This document shows positions 35,635-43,694 of a stretch of DNA of 64,000 nucleotides, piece by piece (positions within the stretch are counted from its first letter, which is position 1; every line of letters begins with the position of its first letter). A model generated the notes under the pieces. That model saw nothing but the letters and a program-made list of their open reading frames with translations, made no database searches and was not told where the DNA came from. The DNA is taken from NCBI GenBank assembly GCA_965246765.1, contig CBDFFJ010000005.1:682001-746000 (forward strand), in the 5' to 3' direction. Source of the DNA: UBA1952 sp965246765. GTDB taxonomy: Bacteria; Bacteroidota; Bacteroidia; Chitinophagales; Chitinophagaceae. Position numbers and translations under genes: made by a program.

Positions 35635-36218
35635 CGCGCGTTGGTTTTTGCCACTTTAGATACAACGCCATCCTTAATAGTATAAGCATCGCCGCTTTCG
35701 GAACATGTTGCGTTGCCGGCATCGTCAAATTTCAGGCGATGTCCGTACTCGCTCATCCAGCCGATCTGCTTCGCCGGATTCCCGACTACGAGCGCATATG
35801 CCGGCACGTTCCGGTTCACCACCGCGCCGGCGCCGATAAAGCAAAATTCGCCGAGCTCTACGCCGCAGACGATGGTAGCATTGGCGCCGATGCTGGCACC
35901 GCGCCGCACCATCGTAGTCCGGTATTCAGACTTGCGGGCTATGGCGCTCCGCGGATTATAGACGTTTGTGAACACCATGCTGGGCCCGAGGAACACATCA
36001 TCCTCACAGATCACGCCTTCATAGATAGACACGTTGTTCTGCACCCGGACATTCCTGCCTAAAACGACCTTTGGAAACACCACGCAGTTCTGGCCGATGC
36101 TCGTGCCTTCGCCGATGGTGCAATTGGATATGATGTGGCAGAAGTGCCAGATCTTAACGCCCGCCGCTATGTTGACGCCTTCGTCAACTATGGCTGACGG
36201 ATGCACGTAGTAGTCCAT
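35631..36218 (-). CDS. wbpD: N-acetyltransferase, WbpD family (left-handed beta-helix)
   Basis: A 195-residue hexapeptide-repeat protein starting MDYYVHPSAIVDEG, with KIWHFCHI, the GPSMVFTNVYNPRS loop, NATIVCGVELGEF and the QIGWMSEYG end, which is the full pattern of WbpD (UDP-2-acetamido-3-amino-glucuronate 3-N-acetyltransferase). About 25 residues after the usual end are extra. Related enzymes also acetylate dTDP-3-amino sugars, so it may serve the FdtA/FdtB cassette instead or as well. The ATG lies immediately after the U-tract of a terminator (36219-36251). Confidence 0.88.
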   Translation of the reverse strand: MDYYVHPSAIVDEGVNIAAGVKIWHFCHIISNCTIGEGTSIGQNCVVFPKVVLGRNVRVQNNVSIYEGVICEDDVFLGPSMVFTNVYNPRSAIARKSEYRTTMVRRGASIGANATIVCGVELGEFCFIGAGAVVNRNVPAYALVVGNPAKQIGWMSEYGHRLKFDDAGNATCSESGDAYTIKDGVVSKVAKTNAR

Positions 36219-36251
36219 AAAAAGAAACCTGCCGCCCATGTAGGCGGCAGG
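36219..36251 (-). terminator. Terminator or attenuator between wzc and the sugar genes
   Basis: On the minus strand a perfect 9-base-pair GC-rich stem (36243-36251 with 36228-36236) with a 6-base loop is followed by TTTCTTTTT, and the ATG of the WbpD-like gene begins on the next base. It lies 34 bases after the wzc stop. Confidence 0.8.
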
Positions 36252-36284
36252 CAAAGAAAATCAAATTGCGCTAAATGAGTGGCG

Positions 36285-38738
36285 CTATGAGGCCTCGGTG
36301 TCTTTCTTCTTCTTGCCGAAGAGCTTGGAGACGCCTTTTTTGGCCGGCTGCTCCTCGTCGTAGTAGCCGCTGCCTTGCGAACCGTAGCCGTAACCGTAGC
36401 CATAACCATATCCGTAGCCATAACCGTAGCCATATCCATACCCATACTTCTTGTGGGCTTCTACGCCGTTAAAGATGATGGCGGTGTTGCGGATCTTGCC
36501 GTCGTTGTGCAGGTTGTCCAGCATGCGCACATATTCTTTTACCGTATGCGCCTGGCGGGTCACGAAGAGATTGACGCCGGCGTACTGGCTCAGGATCAGG
36601 GAGTCGGACACAAGACCAAGGGGCGCCGTATCCATCACAATGATGTCAAACATCTCCTGCAGGTCTTCAATCAGCTGCTTGTTCTTCGGCAGCAGCAGCA
36701 GCTCGGCAGGATTGGGCGGCAGCGGGCCGCAATTGGCTACAAAAAGGTTGTCGTGAATGCCGGAAGGCTTGATCACTTTATCCAGCCCGACGAGGCCCGC
36801 AAGGTAACCGGAGATCCCGCCCTCGCGGCTCAGGTTGAGGCGCTCGGAAATTTTCGGCTTCCGGAGGTCAAACTCCATTACCAGCACGCGCTTGTTGGCT
36901 AAGGCCAGGGTGAGCGACAGGTTGATGGAGATGAAGGTTTTACCCTCGCCGCTCACCGATGAGGTAATCATGATTACCTTCTTGTTCTCGCTGGTAGCCA
37001 TAAACTCCAGATTGGCGCGCAGGAGGCGGAATTGCTCGGCGATGCCTGTCCGGATTTTTTCACCCACAACGATATCGGAGCCCGACTTAGACTTGCTGAC
37101 AGACCCGAGGATCGGGATGGAGGTAAGCGCTTCAAGGTCGCCTTCATTGTTGACCTTGTTGTCCAGCACCTCGCGGCTTACCAGCACCACGCCCGGCAGC
37201 AGCAGGCCCAGGGCAATGCAGAGGCCATATATATTCCGGTGGATCGGCGAAATCGGTCCGCTTGAGTCGTAAGGCGCCACTACAACCTTGGAGCGATTGG
37301 TCGCCGCGTATTCCTCAATCTCATTCTCCGTTTTTTTCTGGTAGAGATAGAGGTAAAGGTTTTGGAGCACCTCATAGTTCCGCTTTACGTCGTTAATCGT
37401 ACGATCCACGCTTGGTACGCTGCGGATCATGCCCATAGCGCGGGCCGCGGTGCCGGAAGCGGTGGCCATGCCGAGGTTTATCTGATTTGCTACTTTGTCG
37501 GAGGCATCCACGATGCGTTTGCGCAAGGCAGTAGCTTCGTTCCGCGCCTGAATCAGGATAGGATTCTTTTCCGCGCTAAGCCCTTCAGATGATTCAATCG
37601 TTTGTACTGCCTGATTATACTGGGTCACAAGCGCGTTGAGCTGCGGATCGTCCACGCCTACACCTGCTATAACGCTATACTTGCCGGACGGATTCAGAAG
37701 GCTGGCTTTTAGCGCGCCGATATTCGCCTTCTGCGTATAAAGCTTGTTGAGCATTTCTTCTGATGACGCACGCTGCTCCAGCAGGGCCTGCCCTTGCGAA
37801 GTAGCGTCAATAACGCCGGAGCCTACACGGATATTCTCAACGCGGGCATCTACGCCTTGCAGCTCCCGCACCAGCTCCGCCTCGCTGCGCGAAATGAAAT
37901 CATGTGTCTTTCGTGCAAACTCGTTGATGCTCGCAAGCTCATTGCGGTGATAAAACTTAATGAGCACGGTAAGAAAGTCAACGCCTCGTTTTGGCAGATT
38001 ATCCGTCAGGGAAAGGTCTATCAGGCTGGTACGCTGGTCGGTGGAGGCCACCTTAAAAGCGCCCAGGTAGCCGCCGACCGTCGCATTAACGGGCTCCAGC
38101 TTCACCGTAATCGGCTTCGTTACGTAGCTCTTATTTACGAGCGGGTTATTGACGTACAGTATTTTAAAGCGTGTGCCGCCGACAGTCACCCAGGTGGAAA
38201 ATGGTACGCGCAGCTTTTGCTTGGTCCTTGCCATCGTTACATCAAAGAGACCTTCACCTTGCTGCTGCAGCTCCATCTGGATGTTGCTGTTGCGATAGAG
38301 ACCGCTGTCAAAAACGACCGATATAGGACATTCTTCATACAGCTCATTTTGCTTCACCCGGCCCTGAACCCAATAGTGAATATTCAGGTGCAGCGAATCC
38401 ACAACATCGCTTACTAAGTCCTGAGAGCGCAGCAGGAATATTTCATTATATATGTTCGCTTCATTACCGCCAATATTGTCTTTGCTGATATTGATTTTGC
38501 TAAGTACGCTGTTGGTGCCGCTTTTGCGGTCTTCCAGCACCAGCGAACTGTGTATGGCGTACAGGGGCGTGGCATAACGCAGGTACGTGTAACCGCATGC
38601 AATAGCCAGCAGCACAGATAAAAGAAACCAGTACCAGTTTGTGATAACGGAAGCCAGCAGCTTCCTGAAGTTGAAGCTGTAATTAAACTGTTTGGTTATC
38701 CGGTCCTTCAGTTGAGCATTCTCTATATTCAGCGCCAT
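36285..38738 (-). CDS. wzc: Wzc-like polysaccharide co-polymerase and tyrosine autokinase
   Basis: An 817-residue inner-membrane protein controlling chain length and export. First helix near residues 33-54, a large periplasmic domain with coiled coil near 260-460, second helix near 503-521, then a cytoplasmic BY-kinase: Walker A SVSGEGKT near 594-601, Walker A' VMEFDLRKPK near 620-629, Walker B IIVMDTAP near 699-706. The C-terminal tyrosine cluster is a run of 11 Tyr-Gly units (765-786) plus GYY, then a lysine-rich end. Walker A' has Glu-Phe where Asp-Ala is usual. The Wza-like gene is 11 bases upstream. Confidence 0.94.
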   Translation of the reverse strand: MALNIENAQLKDRITKQFNYSFNFRKLLASVITNWYWFLLSVLLAIACGYTYLRYATPLYAIHSSLVLEDRKSGTNSVLSKINISKDNIGGNEANIYNEIFLLRSQDLVSDVVDSLHLNIHYWVQGRVKQNELYEECPISVVFDSGLYRNSNIQMELQQQGEGLFDVTMARTKQKLRVPFSTWVTVGGTRFKILYVNNPLVNKSYVTKPITVKLEPVNATVGGYLGAFKVASTDQRTSLIDLSLTDNLPKRGVDFLTVLIKFYHRNELASINEFARKTHDFISRSEAELVRELQGVDARVENIRVGSGVIDATSQGQALLEQRASSEEMLNKLYTQKANIGALKASLLNPSGKYSVIAGVGVDDPQLNALVTQYNQAVQTIESSEGLSAEKNPILIQARNEATALRKRIVDASDKVANQINLGMATASGTAARAMGMIRSVPSVDRTINDVKRNYEVLQNLYLYLYQKKTENEIEEYAATNRSKVVVAPYDSSGPISPIHRNIYGLCIALGLLLPGVVLVSREVLDNKVNNEGDLEALTSIPILGSVSKSKSGSDIVVGEKIRTGIAEQFRLLRANLEFMATSENKKVIMITSSVSGEGKTFISINLSLTLALANKRVLVMEFDLRKPKISERLNLSREGGISGYLAGLVGLDKVIKPSGIHDNLFVANCGPLPPNPAELLLLPKNKQLIEDLQEMFDIIVMDTAPLGLVSDSLILSQYAGVNLFVTRQAHTVKEYVRMLDNLHNDGKIRNTAIIFNGVEAHKKYGYGYGYGYGYGYGYGYGYGYGSQGSGYYDEEQPAKKGVSKLFGKKKKDTEAS
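36381..36446 (-). repeat. Hexanucleotide tandem repeat coding for (Tyr-Gly)11
   Basis: Eleven 6-base units (TAY GGN on the minus strand) in the 3' part of wzc. Codons vary in the third position, so the array is an amino-acid repeat that has drifted rather than a fresh slippage product. Confidence 0.95.
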
Positions 38739-38749
38739 AACAGTCTGTG

Positions 38750-39574
38750 TTATTTATTATTCGTAAGCTGTACTATGCCATATACCGCCAGGGCAGTTGA
38801 AAGAACTGAGGAAATAACCGGCAGATAGAAGCGCACAAACTCGTTGTTTTCCTGACGGCGAAGCTTGACAGGCTCCACATATACGATGTCGTTCTGATGC
38901 AGGTAGTAATACGGGCTGCTGAATACGCTTGCCTGATTCAGATTGACCCGCGCCATTTCACGTTTACCGGCCTGCTCGCGGATTACCACCACATTATCCT
39001 TTCTGCCGCTTACCGGCACATCGCCAGCGGCTGCCAGGGCATCCAGTATCGTAATTTTCTGATTTGGAGCCAGTACCGGCCCCGGGCGCGGCACTTCGCC
39101 CAATACGGTGACCTTGTAATTAATGATACGGGCCTCAACAACCGGCTGCTTCACCACGCTTTCCAGACGTGCTGCAAGAGTGTCCTTTACTTGCCGAAGA
39201 TTCAGGCCTCCGACCTGCACCCTGCCGATAATCGGAAAGGTAATGCCTCCGGAAGCGTCAACCAGATAGCCGGAGGTCTGCGCCGAGCCCTGCCCCTGAC
39301 TGCCGGATACGGCCAATATACTGAAGGGCGTACCGCCGCTGTTATAGATGCTCAGCTGCGTAGCATTCTTATCCAGCAGGCTTTGAATGCTGGAAACGTT
39401 AATTGCCAGAATATCATCGGCTTGCACAACAATGTCATCGGCTGTACGGTTCTCAAGGGGCTGAACATTGCTTTCAGCAGCGCCCTTTTCTGTAAAATAA
39501 ACCGCATGTTTCGGGCCGGAGCAGGCGGCGAACAATACCGCAGCGAGAAAAATAAGACTTTGGCGCTTCTTCAT
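38750..39574 (-). CDS. wza: Wza-like outer-membrane polysaccharide export lipoprotein
   Basis: A 274-residue lipoprotein: signal peptide MKKRQSLIFLAAVLFAACS with lipobox cysteine at residue 18. The Poly_export domain (YVVQADDILAINVSS-like region near 48-60, and ITFPIIGRVQVGGL near 130) is followed by one SLBB-like domain (VTVLGEVPRPGPV near 170) and a C-terminal hydrophobic helix near 245-268, as in Bacteroidota Wza proteins. It forms the outer-membrane exit pore with Wzc, whose gene starts 11 bases downstream. Confidence 0.93.
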   Translation of the reverse strand: MKKRQSLIFLAAVLFAACSGPKHAVYFTEKGAAESNVQPLENRTADDIVVQADDILAINVSSIQSLLDKNATQLSIYNSGGTPFSILAVSGSQGQGSAQTSGYLVDASGGITFPIIGRVQVGGLNLRQVKDTLAARLESVVKQPVVEARIINYKVTVLGEVPRPGPVLAPNQKITILDALAAAGDVPVSGRKDNVVVIREQAGKREMARVNLNQASVFSSPYYYLHQNDIVYVEPVKLRRQENNEFVRFYLPVISSVLSTALAVYGIVQLTNNK

Positions 39575-39624
39575 TTAGTGTAAATGAGCGGCGAAAGTAG
39601 CAAAGGGGCGGCATTGTTTAAGGA

Positions 39625-40395
39625 TTAAGCCATATGCAATAACTCTGCGTTTTTAAACCCATAAGCCGCAAGCTCGCGCATCAGTGCAGGCTCGCTGGTC
39701 CTCATACGCTCAAGGGCAGCCAGGTGCCGGTCGTGATGCACGTCCGATCCGCACAAATCGTACAGCCCTGCCTGCATGTAGGCCTTCGCGAGCGTCTTGA
39801 TAGTGGCGCCATAGTAGCCAAGTGGCGCCAGGAGGTTCATGGCCATCATCACGCCTTTATCCTTCCAGCCTTGAAAAACGGCTACATTGCTTTCATAAAC
39901 GTACCGCTCCGGATGCGCAAGCACTGGCGTGTAGCCAGCGGCCTGGATGGAAAAGATAATGTCGCTGAACTGCCGCGGCCAGCCGGCCATGCTCACTTCT
40001 ACCAATGCGTATTTATTGCCAAATGTCAGCAGGCCGTCGGGCAATACGGAAGGCATGAAATAGCTGTCCAGATTATATTCCGCCGCGATGCCCAGCTCTA
40101 CGCCAAGCCGCTGCTCGTCAATAAATCGCTTCAGGCTTTGATAATGCCCGGTGATGGACTCCGCCGTATTGTCGTAAAATTCCAGGTGTACATGAGGCGT
40201 CGTGATAAGCTTGCTCCAGCCCAGGTCCTTCATGCGGCGGATATTGGCGAGGCTCGTTTCCACATCCGGCGCGCCGTCGTCAATGCCCGGCACGAGGTGG
40301 CTGTGCATATCTGCGCCGAGAAATGAGAAGTCGGTAGGCGTTTCCACACCATCATGGGGCGCAGCCTTTTTCCTGAAAAACGAGAACATAGCCAT
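39625..40395 (-). CDS. CpsB/YwqE-type tyrosine-protein phosphatase (PHP domain)
   Basis: A 256-residue metal-dependent phosphatase. Motifs: DMHSHLVPGIDDGAPD near residue 29, TTPHVHLEFYDN near 66, LAHPERY near 160 and GSDVHHDR near 217, all metal-binding histidine and aspartate positions of the PHP fold. It should dephosphorylate the tyrosine tail of the Wzc-like kinase. It is the first gene of the leftward export module; Wza starts 50 bases later. A TACCTTTA box lies 12 bases upstream of the ATG. Confidence 0.92.
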   Translation of the reverse strand: MAMFSFFRKKAAPHDGVETPTDFSFLGADMHSHLVPGIDDGAPDVETSLANIRRMKDLGWSKLITTPHVHLEFYDNTAESITGHYQSLKRFIDEQRLGVELGIAAEYNLDSYFMPSVLPDGLLTFGNKYALVEVSMAGWPRQFSDIIFSIQAAGYTPVLAHPERYVYESNVAVFQGWKDKGVMMAMNLLAPLGYYGATIKTLAKAYMQAGLYDLCGSDVHHDRHLAALERMRTSEPALMRELAAYGFKNAELLHMA

Positions 40396-40431
40396 TCGGG
40401 GAAGGCTTAAAGGTAGGCAGCCGCGCCGTTT

Positions 40432-41100
40432 CTATATCGCGTGCTCCTTGCTTTCCTCGCCATCAAGCGGCATATTGTCGGAAGCAGCCGCTACGCCATC
40501 GGGAATGAAAAAGAGGGCAGTAGGCACTACCAGCAAGGCGTAAGACACATAAACGGACTGATAGGCCATCGGAATTGCCGCGGCATAGGCGCCAAGGCCG
40601 ATAAAGCCTTTGATACGCACCCTGCGATGCACTTTTTCCAGCTCGCGGTTCAGCTTCCGGCTTTCCTGCCGCATAAGGCCCCGCCGGTGTACATAGTGGC
40701 GCATAGCCATAAACGAAAAGGCGACCATCAGCAGCACGGCGGCGTACATAGCCACGCTCTCCGGCAGAAACGGGTTCTTGCCCAGCATATTGGTAGGCAG
40801 GGGAATCAGCGACAGCCAAAAGAGGAAATTCAGGTTGGCCCACATCAGCTTTTCATCCACGATCTGCACCAGGTGAAACATATGATGGTGGTTCAGCCAC
40901 ATGGTGCCGAGCACCAGGAACGAAAAGGCATAAGCGCCGATCTTGGGCCAGAGCACGGCCAGCCCGGCCACCACATCGCGGTGGGAAAAGCCATGGGCGA
41001 GGTCACGAAATTTGATGTCAAAAATCATGATGGTGATGATGATGGAAATCACGCCATCTGAAAAAGACTCCATGCGGGCGGTACGTATATGCATCGGCAT
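40432..41100 (-). CDS. TMEM175-like potassium channel (DUF1211)
   Basis: A 222-residue membrane protein with about six helices. The signature of bacterial TMEM175 is clear: RMESFSDGVISIIITIMI near residue 8, then VLGTMWLNHHHMFHLV near 60. These proteins form tetrameric K+ channels. The ATG at 41100 puts the FSDG motif near the N-terminus as in the family; a start at 41157 would add 19 residues without conserved features. It ends 36 bases before the phosphatase gene and is probably not part of capsule synthesis. Confidence 0.88.
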   Translation of the reverse strand: MPMHIRTARMESFSDGVISIIITIMIFDIKFRDLAHGFSHRDVVAGLAVLWPKIGAYAFSFLVLGTMWLNHHHMFHLVQIVDEKLMWANLNFLFWLSLIPLPTNMLGKNPFLPESVAMYAAVLLMVAFSFMAMRHYVHRRGLMRQESRKLNRELEKVHRRVRIKGFIGLGAYAAAIPMAYQSVYVSYALLVVPTALFFIPDGVAAASDNMPLDGEESKEHAI

Positions 41101-41224
41101 GCAGGCAGTATAATTAAAATCCGGGCCGCGGGTGAGGAGCGCCAAAGACGCTGACAAATGGCATTATCTTTTTACTTCTTTTCTTTGATACAATTTTTCA
41201 AAATTTTACAATCACACTGTTACA

Positions 41225-41338
41225 ATGAAGAAAAGCTTCTTACGGTCTGCATTTCTAAAAGCACAGCACGGCTACGATACACGGCACCGCTCCTTCGGAA
41301 CAGCTAAGTCAGAAACTGTCAAGTTCACCAAGCTTTAA
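41225..41338 (+). CDS. Possible 37-residue basic small protein
   Basis: A short open frame, ATG at 41225 to TAA at 41336-41338, with a basic N-terminus (MKKSFLRSAFLKAQHGYD) and no match I recognise. It sits in a 248-base AT-rich gap, 10 bases before the T9SS protein gene. Upstream there is TTTG (41184-41187) with a TA 19 bases later, but the -7 box is otherwise poor. Could be a leader peptide, or not coding at all. Confidence 0.25.
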   Translation: MKKSFLRSAFLKAQHGYDTRHRSFGTAKSETVKFTKL

Positions 41339-41348
41339 ACCCGAGACC

Positions 41349-42233
41349 ATGAAAAATATTATAGCCATAGTGCTTATTGTATTCGTGTGCTTTGGCGCGA
41401 GTGCACAGATCCCTAAATATACCATGTGGGACTCCAGCATAAGTGGAGGTGCAGCCTTTAACGGGCTAGGTGCGGTCGGCAGACAAACTATTTACTATCC
41501 AAGTGATTTTCCAACTGCAAAGAACGGAAAGTTGACCAATATCTACTTTCGCATCTTCCGGTCAGATAGCCTGACGCCGGTCATTTACTATGGATTGCGT
41601 ATTAGAATTGGATATACTACTAGAAATCAGTTCTCCACAGCGTGGGCTGGTGGCGACAGTATCATTCGCGGTGGTTTGGTCACAGTGATGGATTCAGTGA
41701 ACTACAATGTGCCAAATGGAGACAGTAATGGTGCTTGGATTAAATTTGCTATGAACAATGCAGAGTTTTATTTTGACAAAAATAAAAACTTCGTCGTTGA
41801 GATCGTTAAAGGACAGCAAGCACCAGTAAACGGATTTCCCATTCTGTTGGGCACGAAGTTTTCCAGTGTTGCTAGATGCCTGTCTATTGGAAAGGATTCG
41901 CCCAAAGGCGTCCCACTTGGCCGCCCGCTCGATTTCGGCTTTGACGAGCAGGTCTTAGGCCTTGATAATGTGAGCAATATCGCATCAGTGGGTCTCTTTC
42001 CCAATCCGTCCAATGGCCGCTTCGTCCTGAGCTTTGAAACCCTCCGGCCGGTAAAGAACGCCCTTATAACCGTAAGCAACGTAGCCGGGCAGGAAGTGTA
42101 CCACGGCAGCTATGCGCTGAATGACAAGGCCTTCTTCAGGGAGATAGCGCTGGGCGGCATTCCAAAGGGCATGTACATCGTGCAGGTAGCGGCAGACGAT
42201 GAGCGGATAACGCGAAGGCTGGTAATAGACTAA
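41349..42233 (+). CDS. Secreted protein with type A T9SS sorting domain
   Basis: A 294-residue protein with a signal peptide (MKNIIAIVLIVFVCFGASAQ). The central part (residues 21-205) is a beta-rich domain I do not recognise. The last 80 residues are a type IX secretion C-terminal domain: LFPNPSNGRFVLSFE, then IPKGMYIVQVAADDE and the end TRRLVID, the standard type A pattern. It would cross the outer membrane through the T9SS and be attached to the surface or released. Terminator candidate at 42403-42431. Confidence 0.9.
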   Translation: MKNIIAIVLIVFVCFGASAQIPKYTMWDSSISGGAAFNGLGAVGRQTIYYPSDFPTAKNGKLTNIYFRIFRSDSLTPVIYYGLRIRIGYTTRNQFSTAWAGGDSIIRGGLVTVMDSVNYNVPNGDSNGAWIKFAMNNAEFYFDKNKNFVVEIVKGQQAPVNGFPILLGTKFSSVARCLSIGKDSPKGVPLGRPLDFGFDEQVLGLDNVSNIASVGLFPNPSNGRFVLSFETLRPVKNALITVSNVAGQEVYHGSYALNDKAFFREIALGGIPKGMYIVQVAADDERITRRLVID

Positions 42234-42275
42234 GCACTGTTGGAAGAATGGTCGCCTTTTTAAAAACAGCTGTTG

Positions 42276-42356
42276 ATTTTCAGCGACTTTGTCACCCTGT
42301 AAGGGCCTGCGGAGGTGCTGCGTAGATTCTTTCAGAATGACAAAGTCGCTGAAAAT
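42276..42356. repeat. Inverted repeat, 19-base arms (foldback element)
   Basis: Left arm 42276-42294 and right arm 42338-42356 are perfect reverse complements, and the pairing resumes further inside (CTG with CAG) after a two-base mismatch. The enclosed sequence includes GATTCTTTCAGAATGAC, like extragenic repeats common in Bacteroidota. It lies in the gap after the T9SS protein gene. Confidence 0.8.
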
Positions 42357-42402
42357 TGTCGCTTTTCTTAGAACAATTCCATTCTGTCAACAGTGCCTAA
42401 GT

Positions 42403-42431
42403 AAAAGGGATGGCGATGCGCCATTCCTTTT
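42403..42431. terminator. Hairpin with A- and T-tracts, probable terminator
   Basis: A 13-base-pair stem (42403-42415 with 42419-42431, one G-T pair) with a 3-base loop, AAAA on one side and TTTT on the other. It could stop transcription in both directions; its likely user is the T9SS protein gene 170 bases upstream. Confidence 0.6.
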
Positions 42432-42491
42432 CTTTACCAGTAGCCTTAAATCAGGCAAATGGCAGAATACGGGCCACCTTTGCCGGGCAGC

Positions 42492-43142
42492 ATGGACATC
42501 CAGCAGATAGAGGCCGCCTTTTACACAGGCCTGAAAGAAACAACGCCGCTTGAGTACATCGCCGTCACTGCCGGCATCGCCTCGGTATGGCTCTCCCGCG
42601 CCGAAAACATCTGGGTCTATCCGGTAGGGCTGGTCAATACGGTCATTTATATATATCTGTCGCTGAAGGGCCAGCTGTTTGGCGAGGCCAGCGTTAACCT
42701 CTACTACACAGCCATGAGCCTCTGGGGCTGGTGGCTCTGGACGCGCAAAGACGCGGCGCAAGCCCCGGAGCTGCACATTACTTTTTCAGACAGAAGGGAT
42801 CTGCTGCGGCAGCTGCTCTTCTTCGGGGCCTTCTACGCCGTGCTGTTCGCTTTGCTTTCCTTCCTGAAAAGAAGCTTTGCGCCCGGCGCTATTCCCTGGG
42901 CCGATGCTTTTGCAGCGGCCACCGCTTACACCGGCATGTGGCTCATGGCCCGCAAGAAGGTGGCAAGCTGGTGGTGGTGGATAGCCACAGACGCGGCTTC
43001 CATTCCGCTCTACTTCGTGAAGGGATATGTGTTTACTTCCTTTCAGTTTCTGGTATTTACCGTTTTAGCGGTAATGGGCCTTATTAGCTGGCAGCGAAAG
43101 GCTGCGGCCGCGCGGCTACCTTCGCCAGCCAATGGCCGCTGA
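42492..43142 (+). CDS. pnuC: Nicotinamide mononucleotide transporter PnuC
   Basis: A 216-residue membrane protein with about seven helices. PnuC signatures: EYIAVTAGIASVWLSRAENIWVYPVGL, ASVNLYYTAMSLWGWWLW and SWWWWIATDAASIPLYFVKG, the tryptophan-rich substrate region. It imports nicotinamide riboside by facilitated diffusion. ATG at 42492 (MDIQQIEAAF); an earlier in-frame ATG at 42459 exists, but CACCTTTG, close to a -7 box, sits at 42475-42482, which favours the later one. It overlaps the next gene by 11 bases. Confidence 0.9.
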   Translation: MDIQQIEAAFYTGLKETTPLEYIAVTAGIASVWLSRAENIWVYPVGLVNTVIYIYLSLKGQLFGEASVNLYYTAMSLWGWWLWTRKDAAQAPELHITFSDRRDLLRQLLFFGAFYAVLFALLSFLKRSFAPGAIPWADAFAAATAYTGMWLMARKKVASWWWWIATDAASIPLYFVKGYVFTSFQFLVFTVLAVMGLISWQRKAAAARLPSPANGR

Positions 43143-43659
43143 CATTACCATACGCCGCTGCACTGCGGCTGACGCGCCCGCGCTTGCCGCATTGGCCCGC
43201 TGCACGTTTTACGACACCTTCACGGGCACCTGTACCGACGCGGATATGCAGGATTTCCTGGACGAGTTCTATAATGAGGCCCGCATAGCACAGGAATTGA
43301 GCAACCCGGCTGACTATACCTTTTTTGCCCTGCAGGAGGGCGAGCCCATTGGTTTTTTGCGCTTCCTGGATGCTGAAGTTCCCTTTCCGCGCGATGCGGC
43401 TGAAAAAGCCCTTGAGCTGAACCGGCTTTATGTGGATGCGCCGCACAAAGGCAAGGGCGTCGCTAAGGTGCTGATGGATTTTTATATGGATTACGCAGCG
43501 GCTGAAGGCTTCCGTTTCCTTTGGCTTGGTGTTTGGGAGCACAACTACCGGGCACAGGCTTTTTACCGCAAATGGGGCTTCAGGCCTACGCCTTACACGC
43601 ACCCCTTCCCGATTGGCGGCACGCCGCAGACGGATCTGTGGTGGAGCAGAGAGCTATAG
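43132..43659 (+). CDS. GNAT family N-acetyltransferase
   Basis: A 175-residue acetyltransferase with the expected fold order: DITIRRCTAADAPALAAL at the start, ELNRLYVDAPHKGKGVAKVLMD, which holds the acetyl-CoA-binding (Q/R)xxGx(G/A) region, and FLWLGVWEHNYRAQAFYRKWGF near the C-terminus. Substrate unknown; the closest look is to PaiA/YkkB-like polyamine or small-molecule acetyltransferases. It overlaps pnuC by 11 bases, so the two are co-translated. Confidence 0.9.
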   Translation: MAADITIRRCTAADAPALAALARCTFYDTFTGTCTDADMQDFLDEFYNEARIAQELSNPADYTFFALQEGEPIGFLRFLDAEVPFPRDAAEKALELNRLYVDAPHKGKGVAKVLMDFYMDYAAAEGFRFLWLGVWEHNYRAQAFYRKWGFRPTPYTHPFPIGGTPQTDLWWSREL

Positions 43660-43694
43660 CCCGGCTTTATCCCTTCCTAAAAATCAGAGCACTC

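Noticed and set aside
36381..36446. Short tandem repeats that might suggest a CRISPR-like or regulatory array
   Set aside because: They are in-frame Tyr-Gly codons inside wzc, with no spacers.
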